From contig MPUH01001236.1 in NCBI GenBank assembly GCA_001970955.1, positions 1 through 20,473 on the forward strand: 20,473 nt of DNA, written 5' to 3'. Positions 17,435 through 20,473 of this stretch are shown piece by piece. This DNA comes from Stentor coeruleus. Its lineage: Eukaryota; Ciliophora; Heterotrichea; Heterotrichida; Stentoridae. The translations under genes and the position numbers were made by a program. The stretch's first letter is position 1. Each line of letters opens with the position of its first letter. The notes beneath the pieces were generated by a model. The model was given only the letters and a program-made list of their open reading frames with translations. It ran no database searches and was not told the DNA's origin.

Positions 17435-17906
17435 TTTTGTTTTAAGATAAGGAATTGGCTTGTGGGATTTAAATGATGTGGGTAAAGTGGGTGTTAAGGT
17501 TGTGATAAAGAATTTAGTTAGGGATTGTGGATGAGTTTTTTATGGGTTATGAGGATTATGAAGGTATGAGGATTTTATAGTAAATGTTTGGGTGTTTAGA
17601 ATTTTGAGATTTTGAGAAGTAGTTTGTATTTGTTATTAAATAAAGTTCGTGTTTTTAAATAAAAAGTGAGTGTATAGGGTTTTTTTATAGTATTATTTCA
17701 AAGTAGGATTATTTTTTCTTGTCTTACAATTCACATTATCTAAATAATTAACATAATCCTCCTCAAAAACCCTCATCTAAAATGCCTAAAAAATATCCTC
17801 AATCTTAACTTCCACAGTTCTATAAAAGACTATTAAAGCAACACCTAAAAAATCTCCAATCAAAAAACCTTATCTGATCTTAGCGCTAAAAACCATCTCT
17901 ATAAAT
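17435..17906. promoter_or_regulatory. divergent promoter region between RCC1/BTB and Rpt2
   Basis: The plus strand has no C from 17460 to 17647, then becomes C-rich and G-poor from about 17720 to the Rpt2 start, with a sharp switch near 17700. TATAAAAG at 17821-17828 lies about 80 bases before the Rpt2 start and is a possible TATA box. TATAAAT at 17900-17906 abuts the ATG directly. No gene is seen inside. Confidence 0.45.
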
Positions 17907-19229
17907 ATGGGAAATCTCCCAAGCCAAGGTGGTGACAATCAAGGTAACGAAAACCGGAAAGAGGATAAACGCAAACGTCGTCAAGATCAGCGTCTACCAG
18001 TCCGTGTTGGTAAAAAGAAAAAGCGACGAGGTGTCGAATCCATAGTCAAACTTCCAACAGTGACCCCAAGCTCAAAATGCCGCTTAAGACTCTTACGTCA
18101 AGAGCGTATAAAAGATTACATGTTACTCGAACAAGAGTTCATAAAAAATCAAGAAGCTTTTCGTCCACAAGCTGAAAGAAAAGAAGAGGAAAGAGAAAAA
18201 GTTGATGAATTACGCGGAACTCCATTAATTGTTGGATCTCTTGAAGAATTTATTGATGAAAACCATGCAATTGTTTCAACATCTGTTGGCCCAGAGTATT
18301 ATGTATCAGTTCTTTCTATTGTAGATAAAGATCAATTAGAACCAGGATCTAGTGTATTACTTCATAATAAAAGTTTGAGTGTTGTTGGGATATTACAAGA
18401 TGAAGTAGATCCTTTGGTAAGTGTTATGAAAGTTGAAAAAGCACCTTTGGAAAGCTATGCTGATATTGGAGGACTTGAGTCTCAGATACAAGAAATAAAA
18501 GAAGCAGTGGAGTTGCCTTTGACACATCCAGAATTGTATGAAGATATTGGGATTAAACCCCCAAAAGGAGTGATTCTTTATGGAGAACCTGGAACAGGGA
18601 AAACTTTATTAGCTAAAGCTGTGGCAAACCAAACCTCAGCAACTTTTCTTAGAGTCACCGGCTCGGAACTTATTCAAAAATATCTTGGTGAAGGGCCTAA
18701 ACTAGTCCGTGAACTTTTTAGAGTAGCTGAAGAACATGCTCCTTCTATAGTATTTATTGATGAAATTGATGCTATTGGGACAAAAAGATATGAAAGCAAT
18801 TCAGGAGGAGAAAGAGAAATTCAAAGGACAATGCTTGAGTTACTTAATCAATTAGATGGTTTTGATAGTAGATCAGATGTCAAAGTTATTTTAGCTACAA
18901 ACAGAATCGAAACTTTGGATCCTGCACTTATTAGACCAGGAAGAATTGATAGGAAAATTGAATTCCCATTACCTGATATTAAAACAAAAAGGAGAATATT
19001 TCAAGTTCATACATCTAAAATGTCTTTAGCTCCTGATGTTGATCTTGAACTTTTTATTATGGCTAAAGATGAACTTAGTGGGGCTGATATTAAAGCTATG
19101 TGTTCTGAAGCTGGTATGCTAGCATTGAGGGAAAGGAGGATGCAAGTTAATCAGGAAGATTTTATCAAATCGAAAGAAAAAACTTTGTATAAGAAGAAAG
19201 GGAATATACCTGAAGGACTTTATCTTTAG
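17907..19229 (+). CDS. Rpt2: 26S proteasome regulatory ATPase Rpt2 (PSMC1)
   Basis: A 440-residue AAA ATPase matching Rpt2 along its length. MGNLPS gives Gly2 in the position where Rpt2 is N-myristoylated in yeast and other species. A basic stretch ([20 protein letters not shown]) and a coiled coil (65-105) follow, then the OB domain (about 106-170). The AAA domain has Walker A GEPGTGKT (226-233), Walker B FIDEID (283-288) and arginine fingers in IRPGRIDR (342-349). The C-terminus LYL is the HbYX motif that docks into the 20S alpha-ring and opens its gate. It forms the base of the 19S particle with Rpt1 and Rpt3-6, unfolding ubiquitinated proteins. Length is as usual for the family. No introns; stop TAG. 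Confidence 0.98.
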   Translation: MGNLPSQGGDNQGNENRKEDKRKRRQDQRLPVRVGKKKKRRGVESIVKLPTVTPSSKCRLRLLRQERIKDYMLLEQEFIKNQEAFRPQAERKEEEREKVDELRGTPLIVGSLEEFIDENHAIVSTSVGPEYYVSVLSIVDKDQLEPGSSVLLHNKSLSVVGILQDEVDPLVSVMKVEKAPLESYADIGGLESQIQEIKEAVELPLTHPELYEDIGIKPPKGVILYGEPGTGKTLLAKAVANQTSATFLRVTGSELIQKYLGEGPKLVRELFRVAEEHAPSIVFIDEIDAIGTKRYESNSGGEREIQRTMLELLNQLDGFDSRSDVKVILATNRIETLDPALIRPGRIDRKIEFPLPDIKTKRRIFQVHTSKMSLAPDVDLELFIMAKDELSGADIKAMCSEAGMLALRERRMQVNQEDFIKSKEKTLYKKKGNIPEGLYL

Positions 19230-19473
19230 TTTATTAGTGATTAGAATTTAGATGAATTTTTTTAAGTTATGGAGTTTATAATAAAAAATTATGATAGACA
19301 AGATAAAGATATATGCAAAAATAAAAGTTAAATATTGTTGTGATATAGATTAGTATATTTCATATTTATCACCAAGAGATATTCCTAAATATAAAAATCT
19401 AAAATAAAATCTTATATTAATCTCATCATATAAACTAAAATCCTCACATACATAATCTCAATTACAATAAATT

Positions 19474-20271
19474 ATGGAAGAGTACGAGCAAGTCCCAAAA
19501 AGTCAAAAAACTGAAATCCAGACCAACTCAGTATCCATAAGCACTTTCATAGTCCTTCTATTTTTCTCTATCTTAACCTGGATTCTAATAATCGGAAATC
19601 TTCTAATAGGCTGCCTGACGAACTTTTCCTGTTTTAAATTTCTCCCAAGTCCAGGATATCTAGGGTGTTTTAGAGGACATGATCGACTTTTTATTGTAGG
19701 CTGCACATTATACGGCTTTATCCTTCCTTTATTCTACTCATCTGCTTATACAAACTTTAGACCAAGACTCTCAGAACTCAAAAAAAAAATGTTTATCTTT
19801 TTATCAATCTGCTCAAGTATATCCCTTCCAATACTCAGCCTTTCAGATGAAGTTATTGATGTTCATGTTTTACCTGTTTCATTTATTTACAACTTTTCTT
19901 CATCAACTTTTGTAGTCAGTAATCTTATACTCACAGTTTTGGCTTATTTAGAATTAAGAAATTTTTACTCTGCGCTTAATGATAAGGAGAAAAAGTGGTA
20001 TAGGTTTTTGCAAGTGGTTATATTTTTGATATTTTTCTTAGTTACTTTGGATTTTCTTCAATGGAAATATTCTACTAGTAGTATTAGAAATCAAATTTTA
20101 AGTGAGAATGGACAATCGGTTACTGAATGGTGTTTGGTTACGATTGGGATTTTTTTACCAGTGATATTTTCTTTATTTTTTAGGGATTCGAACTTACATT
20201 TTGCCTTAAAGTCTGAGGTTGTTAAGGAAGATGACACGTTTGATATTGAGTTATCAGAAGTTAATAGTTAA
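19474..20271 (+). CDS. six-helix membrane protein, Frag1/DRAM/Sfk1-like
   Basis: A 265-residue membrane protein with six hydrophobic helices at about 20-46, 70-92, 105-123, 137-158, 177-197 and 216-237, and short polar ends. The N-terminus and the acidic C-terminus (VKEDDTFDIELSEVNS) are probably both cytosolic. Helix count, length, the RGHDRLF segment before helix two, the LSDE loop and the TEWC start of the last helix resemble the Frag1/DRAM/Sfk1 family. That family includes PGAP2 (GPI-anchor lipid remodelling), Sfk1 (plasma-membrane phosphoinositide and lipid asymmetry) and DRAM (lysosome, autophagy). The family call is tentative and the member type cannot be told. The 5' flank (19380-19470) is C-rich and G-poor, as with neighbouring genes. 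Stop TAA. Confidence 0.7.
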   Translation: MEEYEQVPKSQKTEIQTNSVSISTFIVLLFFSILTWILIIGNLLIGCLTNFSCFKFLPSPGYLGCFRGHDRLFIVGCTLYGFILPLFYSSAYTNFRPRLSELKKKMFIFLSICSSISLPILSLSDEVIDVHVLPVSFIYNFSSSTFVVSNLILTVLAYLELRNFYSALNDKEKKWYRFLQVVIFLIFFLVTLDFLQWKYSTSSIRNQILSENGQSVTEWCLVTIGIFLPVIFSLFFRDSNLHFALKSEVVKEDDTFDIELSEVNS

Positions 20272-20473
20272 TATATGGCTTTTAAATTGGATTTTGGCAG
20301 ATGAAGTTTAGAAAAATTGAGAGTATTCAATGCTTTTATATGTTGTTTATAAATATTGTTTGCATATTATAGTATTTTATAACCTTAAAGCTAAATATCA
20401 TTATATATTATATTTATAAGAAGAATAAGCTTGAAACATGCTAGACCTTAAGTTTTCAAGAATGAATATGGAC

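Noticed and set aside
118..20271. A code with UAA and UAG read as Gln
   Set aside because: All complete genes end cleanly at TAA or TAG at the expected family length (Rpt2 ends right after the LYL motif) and contain none internally.
1..20473. Transposon, tRNA, rRNA or CRISPR array
   Set aside because: I saw no transposase motif, terminal inverted repeat, cloverleaf, rRNA core sequence or spaced direct repeats. The repeats found are simple tandem duplications.

Overview
This is AT-rich eukaryotic DNA, most likely from the somatic (macronuclear) genome of a ciliate. A heterotrich resembling Stentor fits best, but that is an inference. Twelve complete-looking protein genes and the tail of a thirteenth lie on both strands. 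All read without introns, and all are recognisably eukaryotic: a 26S proteasome ATPase, an epsin, a mitochondrial carrier, RCC1/BTB, bZIP and WWE proteins. All 13 readable stops are TAA or TAG, never TGA. The complete genes contain no in-frame TGA either, and every Trp codon in them (38 by my count) is TGG.

Layout. 1-2.1 kb: the 3' end of a plus-strand gene, then a minus-strand tandem-WWE protein and a flank with a decayed coding relic. 2.1-3.9 kb: a minus-strand epsin-type ENTH clathrin adaptor, split by a perfect 61-bp tandem duplication. 3.9-5.5 kb: a 42-bp tandem repeat and a decayed minus-strand SANT-like gene. 5.5-7.7 kb: a small protein with a dual-acylation N-terminus, then a decayed plus-strand coiled-coil gene. 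7.7-8.5 kb: a mitochondrial carrier of the S-adenosylmethionine type. 8.7-11.0 kb: a coiled-coil protein and an ABHD4/5-type hydrolase. 11.6-13.1 kb: an orphan protein and a small single-pass protein, probably mitochondrial. 13.3-15.0 kb: an assembly gap flanked by an 84-bp duplication, then a bZIP factor that appears membrane-anchored, with a 103-bp tandem repeat at its 5' side. 15.0-17.4 kb: a seven-blade RCC1 propeller with two BTB domains. 17.9-19.2 kb: proteasome ATPase Rpt2. 19.5-20.3 kb: a six-helix Frag1/DRAM/Sfk1-like membrane protein.

The genes do not form one pathway; this is an ordinary stretch of somatic chromosome. Several touch proteostasis and membranes (Rpt2, a possible ER-stress bZIP, RCC1/BTB, a PAR-binding WWE protein, epsin, a lipid hydrolase). 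The most striking features outside the genes are three. First, the 5' flanks have a strong strand bias: C-rich and almost free of G on the coding strand, flipping between divergent genes. Second, three long spacers hold coding relics full of TAA, TAG and TGA. Third, there are four short direct duplications, one of them certainly and one possibly an assembly artefact. I found no tRNA, rRNA, CRISPR array or intact mobile element.
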